From NCBI GenBank assembly GCA_017555465.1, contig JAFZGH010000152.1, forward strand, positions 1 to 16,638: a stretch of 16,638 nucleotides of DNA, read 5' to 3'. The notes beneath the pieces are model-generated. The model made no database searches. It was given only the letters and a program-made list of their open reading frames with translations, and had not been told where the DNA came from. Below, one piece after another: positions 5,403 through 12,416 of the stretch (its first letter is position 1; every line of letters starts with the position of its first letter). The DNA comes from Akkermansia sp. GTDB taxonomy: Bacteria > Verrucomicrobiota > Verrucomicrobiia > Verrucomicrobiales > Akkermansiaceae. A program made the translations under genes and the position numbers.

Positions 5403-7984
5403 ACAACAACTTTACCCCACGCGCTCAGCAGGTTCTCAACATTGCCCGCCGCGAAGCAGACAGATTCCACCACAACTACATCGGCGCTGAACATGTCCTG
5501 CTGGGGCTGCTCAAGCTCGGCCAGGGTGTCGCCATCAGCGTGATGGAAAACGCCGGAGTCGATATCGCAGAACTGACGGCCAGAATAGAACAAAGCATTG
5601 TGCCCGGTTCCGCAACAGCTGAGGGCTCACTTCCCTATACTCCGCGCGTTCGCAAAATGCTGATTCAGGCAGGAGAAGAAGCAAAAAAGCTGCGCCACAC
5701 CTACGTAGGCACAGAGCACCTGCTGCTGGCGATGCTCAAAGACGAAGATGGTCTTGCCTGGCATGGACTGATTTCCTGCGGACTCACTTACGATTCCGTG
5801 CGCCGCGGCGTAATGGAGGAAATCAACCCCGGATTCGGCATGGATTCGCAGAACGACGACGCGCCGGCAAATGGCGGAGGCAATGTCCATCCCCGGCGCG
5901 ATGAAGAGGAGGAAGAAGACAGCAACGCATTCCTGCACCACCAGACAGCCGGCAACAACTCTGCCTCCTACCGCAGCAATTCCAACACACCAGCGCTCAG
6001 CGCCTTTGGCCGAGATTTGACCGCCCGTGCCGCTGCCGGCGAAATGGATCCGGTCATCGGCCGCCAGGCCGAGCTGGAACGGATTATCCAGATTCTCTGC
6101 CGCCGCACCAAGAACAACCCGGTACTGCTGGGTGAAGCAGGAGTGGGCAAAACAGCCATCATTGAAGGGCTTGCCCAGATGATCACCGCCGGCGATGTGC
6201 CGGAATTCCTGCTGGGCAAGCGTCTCATCTCGCTGGATATGGCGCTCATGGTGGCTGGCACAAAGTACCGCGGCCAGTTCGAGGAACGGCTCAAGGCGGT
6301 GATGGATGAAATCCGCAAGGAAAAGAATATCATTCTCTTCATCGATGAGATTCACACCCTCATTGGCGCTGGCTCTGCCGAAGGCACCATGGATGCCTCC
6401 AACATCATCAAACCCGCCCTCTCCCGTGGCGAGATGCAGGCCATCGGTGCCACCACTCTCAACGAATACCGCAAGCACATCGAAAAAGACGCCGCGTTCG
6501 AACGCCGTTTCCAGCAGGTGCAGGTGCTTGAGCCTTCGGTTGAGGACACCGTGCAGATTCTTAAAGGCATTGCCTCACAGTACGAGAAGCACCACCACGT
6601 GCACTATACCCCCAAGGCTCTGGAAAGTGCCGCCTATCTCTCCAAGCGTTACCTGACCGGTCGTTTCCTGCCGGATAAGGCCATCGACCTCATGGACGAA
6701 GCCGGTTCCCGCATGCGTGTTTCCATCATGACCCGTCCGGCCGACATCAAACGCGAGGAAGGAGAACTGCGCCGCATGGAGACCGAAAAACGGGAGGCTG
6801 TCAGCAGACAGGATTTCGAAGCCGCGGCACGCCTGCGCGATTCCATCAAGACCCTGGAGGCAAAAATCGGCTCCTCTGTGGCGGATTGGAAAAACGCCAT
6901 GGATTCCAACTACATGGAAGTCACAGAGGATGACATCATGGCCGTGGTTTCCAAGTGGACGGGTATTCCCCTGGCCCGCATGGAGGAAAAGGAAACGGAA
7001 AAGCTCCTGCGCATGGAGGAGGAGCTCAAGAGCAAGGTGATTGGCCAGGATATTGCCTGCTCGGCCATTTCCCGCGCTCTTCGCCGCAGCCGTGCGGATA
7101 TCAAAGACCCGCGCCGCCCCATCGGCTCGTTCCTCTTCATGGGGCCCACGGGCGTAGGCAAGACCTACCTGGCCCGCAACCTGGCGGAAATCATGTTCGG
7201 TACATCCGAAGCGCTCATCCAGGTAGACATGAGTGAATATATGGAGAAATTCAGCACAAGCCGTCTCATCGGTTCGCCTCCCGGTTACGTGGGGCACGAT
7301 GAGGGTGGCCAGCTGACCGAGAAAATCCGCCGGCGCCCTTATGCTGTCATCCTTTTCGATGAGGTGGAAAATGCGCACCCGGATGTGATGAACCTGCTGC
7401 TGCAGGTGCTGGAGGAAGGCTGCATGACCGATTCCCTCGGCCGCAAGGTCAATTTCAGCAACACTATCATCATTCTCACCTCCAACGTGGGCGCCAGCCT
7501 GGCAGACCAGCGAAGCAGCATGGGCTTCAGCACCACCAGTGAGGAAGATGACTACGACAGCATGAAGGAAAAGATTACCGAAGCAGCCAAAAAGCACTTC
7601 CGCCCGGAATTCATCAACCGTTTCGATGAGCTCATCGTCTTCCGCATGCTTAACCGCCCCGACCTCGAAAAGATTGTGGAGCTGGAAGCGCAGAAACTCA
7701 TCCGCCGCCTGGCAGATAAGGAGATTTCACTCACCCTCTCGCCGGAGGTCATCAGTATGCTGGTGGACAAGGGATACGACCCGCAGTATGGTGCGCGTCC
7801 CATGCGCCGAGCCATCGAGCGGCTGCTCGAAGACCCCATTGCCGAAGCCATTCTCCGCGGCGAATTGATTGCTGGCTGCATGAGCCGGGCCATCCGCCCC
7901 GAAGGCACCAGCGATATCGCCTTTGCGGAAGACAAGCCCAAGCCCGCCCCCAAAAAGCGGACAAGCCGTAAAAAGAAAGACTAA
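5399..7984 (+). CDS. clpC: ATP-dependent Clp protease ATP-binding subunit ClpC
   Basis: ClpC is a Hsp100 unfoldase that feeds proteins to ClpP. The 861 residues comprise a Clp_N double repeat (about 1-142), an acidic, low-complexity linker (about 143-197), AAA1 with Walker A GEAGVGKT (245-252) and Walker B ILFIDE (312-317), a UVR/coiled-coil middle segment (about 452-492), and AAA2 with Walker A GPTGVGKT (582-589) and Walker B VILFDE (650-655). MGF (708-710) sits where ClpP-docking loops carry VGF or IGF. Thr6, Glu31, Thr81 and Glu106 match the phosphoarginine-pocket residues of B. subtilis ClpC as I recall them. The C-terminal tail (about 846-861) is unusually basic. The ATG overlaps the mcsB stop, and a hairpin terminator follows. 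Confidence 0.96.
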   Translation: MNNNFTPRAQQVLNIARREADRFHHNYIGAEHVLLGLLKLGQGVAISVMENAGVDIAELTARIEQSIVPGSATAEGSLPYTPRVRKMLIQAGEEAKKLRHTYVGTEHLLLAMLKDEDGLAWHGLISCGLTYDSVRRGVMEEINPGFGMDSQNDDAPANGGGNVHPRRDEEEEEDSNAFLHHQTAGNNSASYRSNSNTPALSAFGRDLTARAAAGEMDPVIGRQAELERIIQILCRRTKNNPVLLGEAGVGKTAIIEGLAQMITAGDVPEFLLGKRLISLDMALMVAGTKYRGQFEERLKAVMDEIRKEKNIILFIDEIHTLIGAGSAEGTMDASNIIKPALSRGEMQAIGATTLNEYRKHIEKDAAFERRFQQVQVLEPSVEDTVQILKGIASQYEKHHHVHYTPKALESAAYLSKRYLTGRFLPDKAIDLMDEAGSRMRVSIMTRPADIKREEGELRRMETEKREAVSRQDFEAAARLRDSIKTLEAKIGSSVADWKNAMDSNYMEVTEDDIMAVVSKWTGIPLARMEEKETEKLLRMEEELKSKVIGQDIACSAISRALRRSRADIKDPRRPIGSFLFMGPTGVGKTYLARNLAEIMFGTSEALIQVDMSEYMEKFSTSRLIGSPPGYVGHDEGGQLTEKIRRRPYAVILFDEVENAHPDVMNLLLQVLEEGCMTDSLGRKVNFSNTIIILTSNVGASLADQRSSMGFSTTSEEDDYDSMKEKITEAAKKHFRPEFINRFDELIVFRMLNRPDLEKIVELEAQKLIRRLADKEISLTLSPEVISMLVDKGYDPQYGARPMRRAIERLLEDPIAEAILRGELIAGCMSRAIRPEGTSDIAFAEDKPKPAPKKRTSRKKKD

Positions 7985-7998
7985 CCCCAAAAAAGAAG

Positions 7999-8028
7999 AA
8001 AGCGGAGTCTGGCAAGGCTCCGCTTTTT
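7999..8028. terminator. Bidirectional hairpin terminator between clpC and the convergent gene
   Basis: AAAGCGGAG (7999-8007) pairs perfectly with CTCCGCTTT (8018-8026) around a 10-base loop. On the plus strand the stem runs into TTTTT then ATTTAA, ending the mcsA-mcsB-clpC transcript 15 bases past the clpC stop. Read on the minus strand the same stem is followed by CTTCTTTTTT, so it can also end the convergent gene whose stop is at 8051. Confidence 0.85.
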
Positions 8029-8050
8029 ATTTAATGAGCAAACCTCTCAA

Positions 8051-8740
8051 TCAGCGCACCCATTTGCCGGCTCCGGCGGGCAGCTTACCTTCCCCGACGG
8101 GCTGGTAACGGGTGGATTCGAGATTGCCCCACATAGGGACTTTGAAAGCCTCCCGCCAATAGCGGCTCATGCTGCGACCAGTGTAGCAGCCATAGCTCCA
8201 GCACTCGGCATTGGCATCGAAAATAGCCGGATTGATTTTGGTGGCCAGGTCTTTTTCATGCATCCATGCCGTGGAGGCAGCCATGATATCATTGCTGTAA
8301 TCCAGCATGAACGCATGCGGATTACTGTGGCCGAAGTACAAGAACGCCGTAATCCTGTCCTGCTTGTTACGCGGAGCTTTGTTAATGGCCTGGTAAGCCT
8401 CATCAGCAGAATCTACGAATTTGAAGCGGATTTTACGTTTAGCAGCTGTTTCCCTGATACGGGCGATATAGTCAATCTTGTTTTCCTTACCGCGCGTGAC
8501 ATAGGACGGCCGATACACAATCCAAAGGATGTCTCTTTCCGGGTTACGGGCCAGTGCGCCATCGATATACACCGTGGAAGCACGCACAAAATTAGCCCAC
8601 CAGTTATCATGCGCCGCAGGGCCACGCAGATTTTCCCATGAACGCAACGCCACTCCGCCACAAAGCACCACTTCCACAGCCTGGGTCAGAGAACAGCACA
8701 CCAGCGTTGTTGCCAGCAAGAGATTACGTATCAGCTTCAT
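8051..8740 (-). CDS. Secreted protein with caspase/CHAT-like His-Cys motifs, function unknown
   Basis: This 229-residue protein has a Sec signal peptide (residues 1-21, hydrophobic core LLLATTLVCC, likely cut after Ala21), so it is probably periplasmic or secreted. I do not recognise a named family. Two blocks resemble the catalytic dyad of clan CD peptidases (caspase, gingipain, CHAT): a hydrophobic strand ending in Gly-His (ITAFLYFGHSN, His138) and, 47 residues later, ECWSYGCYTG (Cys185), which recalls the SACxTG block of CHAT proteins. After the Cys come GRSMSRYWREAFKVPMWG and a conserved-looking ESTRYQPV end. An alpha/beta core is suggested by DILWIVYRPSY (70-80). A protease role is inferred, not shown. 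The gene has its own strong promoter and converges on clpC. Confidence 0.8.
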   Translation of the reverse strand: MKLIRNLLLATTLVCCSLTQAVEVVLCGGVALRSWENLRGPAAHDNWWANFVRASTVYIDGALARNPERDILWIVYRPSYVTRGKENKIDYIARIRETAAKRKIRFKFVDSADEAYQAINKAPRNKQDRITAFLYFGHSNPHAFMLDYSNDIMAASTAWMHEKDLATKINPAIFDANAECWSYGCYTGRSMSRYWREAFKVPMWGNLESTRYQPVGEGKLPAGAGKWVR

Positions 8741-8752
8741 TGTCGTGCGTTA

Positions 8753-8781
8753 AGCATAGCCCAACATACAACAAGTGTCAA
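8753..8781 (-). promoter_or_regulatory. Promoter of the caspase-like secreted protein gene
   Basis: On the minus strand a perfect -35 TTGACA (complement of 8776-8781) and TATGCT (complement of 8753-8758, 4 of 6) are separated by 17 bases. The -10 box ends 12 bases before the ATG at 8740, predicting a leader of about 6 bases without a Shine-Dalgarno sequence. Confidence 0.7.
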
Positions 8782-8806
8782 GGGTGCATTCTGACTTCGT
8801 TTTTGC

Positions 8807-8835
8807 TCGACACGACAACAAAAAATCATTATAAT
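8807..8835 (+). promoter_or_regulatory. Promoter of the cmk-plsC-recF operon
   Basis: TCGACA (8807-8812, 5 of 6 to the -35 consensus) and a perfect TATAAT (8830-8835) are separated by 17 bases. Only 10 bases separate the -10 box from the cmk ATG, so the mRNA should start about 4 bases before it and be close to leaderless. The divergent promoter of the neighbouring secreted-protein gene lies 25 bases away without overlap. Confidence 0.75.
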
Positions 8836-8845
8836 ATGCGCAAGT

Positions 8846-9490
8846 ATGAATCCTCCAGCCATCGCTATTGACGGTCCTGCCGCTTCCGGCAAATCCACCG
8901 TGGCAAAACTCATTGCCAAGGAGCTTGGTTTTACTTTCATCAACACGGGCGCCATGTATCGTGCCGTGACCTGGTACACCCTGCAACAGGGAGTAGACCC
9001 GGCAGATACCGCCGCAGTGGAAGCTTTGTTACCTGGTATTCCGCTGAGTTTCGGCAAAGATGGATCTAACTCCACCGTCATGTTCGAAGGCCGCGTGCTG
9101 ACCACGGAGCTGACAGAAAAGAGCACCAACGACAACGTATCCGCCATTGCTTCCATTCCCGCCGTGCGTGCACTGCTGGTGGAAAAGCAACGCGAATACA
9201 ACACCCGTGAAGCCGTGGTGATGGAAGGCCGAGATATCGGCACGGTCGTGTTCCCGGATTCCAAATACAAATATTTCGTAACGGCTTCCGAGGAGGTGCG
9301 AGCCGCCCGCCGTGCTGCAGAAGGCATCACTGATTCCATTGCAGAACGCGACCGCAAAGATTCACAGCGAGCCTGCGCCCCGCTCAAGAAAGCAGATGAT
9401 GCCATGCTGGTGGATACCTCCGATATGAGCATCGAACAGGTGGTGGCGCACATTGCTGCCGACATCCGCACAAAACTTGCTGCCTGCTAA
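8846..9490 (+). CDS. cmk: Cytidylate kinase
   Basis: Cmk phosphorylates CMP and dCMP to the diphosphates using ATP, in cytoplasmic pyrimidine salvage. The 214-residue protein has the P-loop GPAASGKST (10-18), the NTGAMYRA block (33-40), the CMP-binding GRDIGTVVFPDS (128-139) and the RDxxDSxRxxAPL block (168-180), and ends with DTSDMSIEQVV. The lid-side segment between Arg155-Arg156 and Arg168-Asp169 is about 11 residues shorter than in E. coli Cmk. The ATG at 8846 puts the P-loop at the usual distance and lies 10 bases from a perfect -10 box. It is the first gene of a tight operon; plsC follows after 18 bases, a common cmk neighbour. Confidence 0.95.
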   Translation: MNPPAIAIDGPAASGKSTVAKLIAKELGFTFINTGAMYRAVTWYTLQQGVDPADTAAVEALLPGIPLSFGKDGSNSTVMFEGRVLTTELTEKSTNDNVSAIASIPAVRALLVEKQREYNTREAVVMEGRDIGTVVFPDSKYKYFVTASEEVRAARRAAEGITDSIAERDRKDSQRACAPLKKADDAMLVDTSDMSIEQVVAHIAADIRTKLAAC

Positions 9491-9508
9491 CACTAACATT
9501 TTCTCACC

Positions 9509-10135
9509 ATGAACCGTTCCCTACTCTACCTCACTATCCGTGGTACTGCCAGCTGCTTCTTCAATTCCTTCTTCAACCTGAAGGTCATTAACCGTGAAAA
9601 ACTCATCGAGGAAGGCCCCTGCCTGATTGTAGCTAACCACCAAAGTTTCCTGGACCCGCCCCTCATCGGGTCTCTTTACCGCAATGAGGTATTCTTCCTG
9701 GCTCGTAAGACCCTCTTTGATGCACCGGGCCTCAAGCAGGCGCTGCCGTACTGCAATACAATTCCCGTAGACCAGACCCGCCCCGACCCCGCCAGCATCA
9801 TCCAGGTGCTGCGCACCGTGAAAAACGGTGGTCGCATCGTCATCTTCCCCGAAGGCTCCCGCTGCCCGGATGGCCAGATTCACGATGCCATGCCCGGCAT
9901 TGGTCTCATTCTGAGCAAACTGGCCACCGTGCCTGTGCAGCCGGTGCGCATCGAAGGAGCATACGATTGTCTGCCGATTCACAGCAGCAAGCTGAAGTTC
10001 CGCCCCATCACGCTTTCCGTGGGTGACCCCATCCAGTTCACCCCGGAGGAACTCAAGGCCAAGGGCCGCGATGCCCAGCGCGCTATCGGCAAGAAGATTA
10101 TGGATGCCATCCGCGCCTTGCCCACCGAGGTCTGA
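9509..10135 (+). CDS. plsC: 1-acyl-sn-glycerol-3-phosphate acyltransferase (PlsC family)
   Basis: PlsC-type enzymes transfer an acyl chain to lysophosphatidic acid to make phosphatidic acid at the inner membrane face. The 208-residue protein shows the catalytic NHQSFLD block (43-49, an HxxxxD with His44 and Asp49), the substrate-binding FPEGSR (113-118), and the following VPVQPVRIEGAY strand typical of the family. No strong transmembrane helix is apparent, only a moderately hydrophobic N-terminus, so it is likely a peripheral or monotopic protein. The length is at the short end of the family. It lies 18 bases after cmk and 17 before recF, with no Shine-Dalgarno sequence at either gap. The exact acyl acceptor cannot be fixed from sequence. 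Confidence 0.92.
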   Translation: MNRSLLYLTIRGTASCFFNSFFNLKVINREKLIEEGPCLIVANHQSFLDPPLIGSLYRNEVFFLARKTLFDAPGLKQALPYCNTIPVDQTRPDPASIIQVLRTVKNGGRIVIFPEGSRCPDGQIHDAMPGIGLILSKLATVPVQPVRIEGAYDCLPIHSSKLKFRPITLSVGDPIQFTPEELKAKGRDAQRAIGKKIMDAIRALPTEV

Positions 10136-10152
10136 TTCCGCAATCAAGCTCC

Positions 10153-11205
10153 ATGCTCACCAACCTGCGCTTGAGCAACTTCCGCTGTTACAGCACCCTC
10201 CGCTGGAATATTCCGGCAGAGGGTGCCATTCTGCTGGGGGCAAATGCGCAGGGGAAAACCAGCCTCATGGAGGCACTCTGCTTTGCACTCACGCTGCACA
10301 GCCCGCGCACCAACAGGCTGGATAAGCTGGCCCGGCAGATGGGCGGGCAATTCGGCATTTCTCTGGAAACAGATGCCCACACACGACGGCTTGTATGGGA
10401 TGAGCGAAAACTGAATTTGCAGGTAAATGGAGCGGAACGGCGCGATTACGCAGACTTCCTGTCCGACACCCTGCCGGTCACCTGGCTGGCCAACAGCGAT
10501 ATGGGGCTGGTGAATGGGCCGGCAGAAGAACGCCGCCGCTACCTGGACTTTCTAGGCAGCCAATGGCACCCGGTATACCGCCAGGCGCTGCAGGCATACC
10601 GCAAGGCACTCAAAAGCCGCAACGCCCTGCTCCGGCACCCGCGTCGCAGCCATGCGGCGCTGCGCAGTTATGCAGAGCTCATGGCGCAACATGGCGAAAT
10701 CATCATGCAGCTGCGCCGCCAATTACTGGAGCGCCTGCACCCGCACATTTCGCACCTGCACCGCAGCATCTCTGGAGGAACGGAGCAAGTGCAGCTGCTC
10801 TATACCCCCTCATCCACCCAGGCTCTGTCAACCGCATTGGAACATGCGCTGGAAGCAGATGAACGCGCAGGGTTCACGACGGTGGGGCCACACAGGGATG
10901 ATTTTGTATTGATGATTGCCGGCATGAACGCCGCAGAGTTCGCCTCGGAAGGCCAGCAACGCACGCTGGCCATCGCCCTTCAAATGGCGCAAGGTGCCAT
11001 GCTGCAGGAAGAGACAGGCTGTGCGCCGATACTGCTGATTGATGATATTTTCGGCGAACTGGACACCGCACGCAGACGCGCCCTGCTCCAGTTGCTGCCG
11101 GCAGAATCGCAGGTATTCATCACCACCACAAATCTGGACTGGGTAGGAGACATGCCGCTATCACTCCCTGTCCAGCAGGTGCGGGACGCAGCACTTGTCA
11201 ATTAA
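10153..11205 (+). CDS. recF: DNA replication and repair protein RecF
   Basis: RecF is an SMC-like ATPase that helps RecOR load RecA at single-stranded gaps. The 350-residue protein starts with the family pattern LTNLRLSNFRCY and has Walker A GANAQGKTS (29-37), the GPHRDD block (245-250), the ABC-type signature SEGQQRTLAIAL (265-276) and Walker B ILLIDDIFGELD (293-304). The length matches the family (about 360). It is the last gene of the cmk-plsC-recF operon, not next to dnaA-dnaN where it sits in many bacteria. Its TAA (11203-11205) overlaps the convergent sufS stop, so no terminator fits between the two genes. Confidence 0.94.
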   Translation: MLTNLRLSNFRCYSTLRWNIPAEGAILLGANAQGKTSLMEALCFALTLHSPRTNRLDKLARQMGGQFGISLETDAHTRRLVWDERKLNLQVNGAERRDYADFLSDTLPVTWLANSDMGLVNGPAEERRRYLDFLGSQWHPVYRQALQAYRKALKSRNALLRHPRRSHAALRSYAELMAQHGEIIMQLRRQLLERLHPHISHLHRSISGGTEQVQLLYTPSSTQALSTALEHALEADERAGFTTVGPHRDDFVLMIAGMNAAEFASEGQQRTLAIALQMAQGAMLQEETGCAPILLIDDIFGELDTARRRALLQLLPAESQVFITTTNLDWVGDMPLSLPVQQVRDAALVN

Positions 11206-12416
11206 CGCAGCATATCCAGAGCACGGGCTGTAGCAGAAAGCGCAGTTTCTACTTCTTCCATGGTGTTATACAGAGCAAAGGAATAGCGAGTTGTGCCGGT
11301 GATACCCAGTGACTGCATGAAGGGCTGGCAGCAATGGTGACCGGTCCGCACAGCAATTCCCATCTGGTCAAGCAAGGTGCCGAGGTCATAGTGATGCACA
11401 CCGGGCACAGTAATGGAGATAAGAGAGCCTCGCTTCTCCCGCGTCCCGAGTATATTGACCCCCAGCTCACTCAGTCCATCATACATGCGTCGGGTTAGTG
11501 CCATTTCGTGGGCATCTATCTTCTCCAACCCGATATTCTGCACGTAACGCAAGGCTTCAGCCAGCACTATATTGCCGCAGATATTCGGAGTACCAGCTTC
11601 ATATTTGAAAGGAAGCGTGTTATAGGTTGTGCTTTCAAAGCTTACTTCGCGGATCATCTCACCACCGCCCAGCCAGGGGGGAAGCTGCTCCAGTAAATCC
11701 TCGCGGCCCCAAAGAGCACCGGTTCCTGTGGGTGCATAGACTTTATGGCCGGAAAAAGCATAAAAGTCACATCCGAGTTCCTGCACGTTCACTGGCAGGT
11801 GTGCCGTACTTTGTGCGCCGTCCACCAGCACCAGGCATGCCGGATTGTTGCGCTTAGCGCTGTCGATGATTTCCTTCACCGGGTTGATTGCCCCCAGTGC
11901 GTTGGATATATAGGGCACTGCCACCAGGCGGGTACGAGGACTGAGTAATTGCTGGTAGGCCAGCATATCAAACTGAAGCGCCTCAGTAAGAGGCACGGGT
12001 TTCAACACTGCCCCAGTGCGCTCACAGAGCATCTGCCAGGGTACAATATTGGAATGGTGAGCATCCGTGCTCACAAGAATTTCATCCCCGGCCTGTAACA
12101 TGCCGGAAAGAGCCAGAATCTGCGACACCAGGTTGATTGCCGCGGTACAGCCACTGGTAAAGATAACTTCCCTTGGGCAGGGAGCATGCAGGAAATCAGC
12201 CACTGTCTGGCGAGCTTTCTCATGTTCCTCGGTAGCCAGGCGGCTCAGGTAATGAGCACCTCGGTGGATATTGGAATTCTGCGCTTCATAATAACGGCGC
12301 ATGGCTTCCAGCACGCAGTCCGGCTTCTGAGTAGTGGCCGCATTATCCAGATATACCAGATTCCGCTTGCCAAGCTTTGTCTTCAGAATAGGAAAATCGT
12401 TCCGCAGATTCATCAT
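11202..12416 (-). CDS. sufS: Cysteine desulfurase, SufS type
   Basis: SufS is a PLP enzyme that removes sulfur from cysteine for Fe-S cluster assembly. From the ATG at 12416 the protein is 404 residues, the usual length. It has YLDNAATTQKP near the N-terminus, the PLP-contacting TDAHHSNIVPWQ, VDGAQSTAHLPV with the PLP aspartate, the Schiff-base lysine in FSGHKVYAPTG (Lys225) and the catalytic cysteine in RTGHHCCQP (Cys362, followed by another Cys where Ala is common). An in-frame start 21 codons upstream would lie inside the neighbouring gene and is rejected. The ATG at 12416 overlaps the stop of that gene as ATGA and follows AAGGAGG at good spacing. No suf scaffold genes are adjacent. Confidence 0.94.
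   Translation of the reverse strand: MMNLRNDFPILKTKLGKRNLVYLDNAATTQKPDCVLEAMRRYYEAQNSNIHRGAHYLSRLATEEHEKARQTVADFLHAPCPREVIFTSGCTAAINLVSQILALSGMLQAGDEILVSTDAHHSNIVPWQMLCERTGAVLKPVPLTEALQFDMLAYQQLLSPRTRLVAVPYISNALGAINPVKEIIDSAKRNNPACLVLVDGAQSTAHLPVNVQELGCDFYAFSGHKVYAPTGTGALWGREDLLEQLPPWLGGGEMIREVSFESTTYNTLPFKYEAGTPNICGNIVLAEALRYVQNIGLEKIDAHEMALTRRMYDGLSELGVNILGTREKRGSLISITVPGVHHYDLGTLLDQMGIAVRTGHHCCQPFMQSLGITGTTRYSFALYNTMEEVETALSATARALDMLR

Noticed and set aside
6575..7597. Minus-strand open frame of 340 codons
   Set aside because: It is fully antisense to the second half of clpC, which carries all the AAA+ motifs; GC-rich codon use creates long antisense frames here.
8740..8818. 8-bp inverted pair TTGTCGTG / CACGACAA in the divergent spacer before cmk
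   Set aside because: The arms are 63 bases apart and match by only 8 bases, which is not far from chance in a spacer of this size.
8737..9471. Minus-strand open frame of 244 codons
   Set aside because: It is antisense to cmk and has a Ser/Ala/Met-rich shadow composition.
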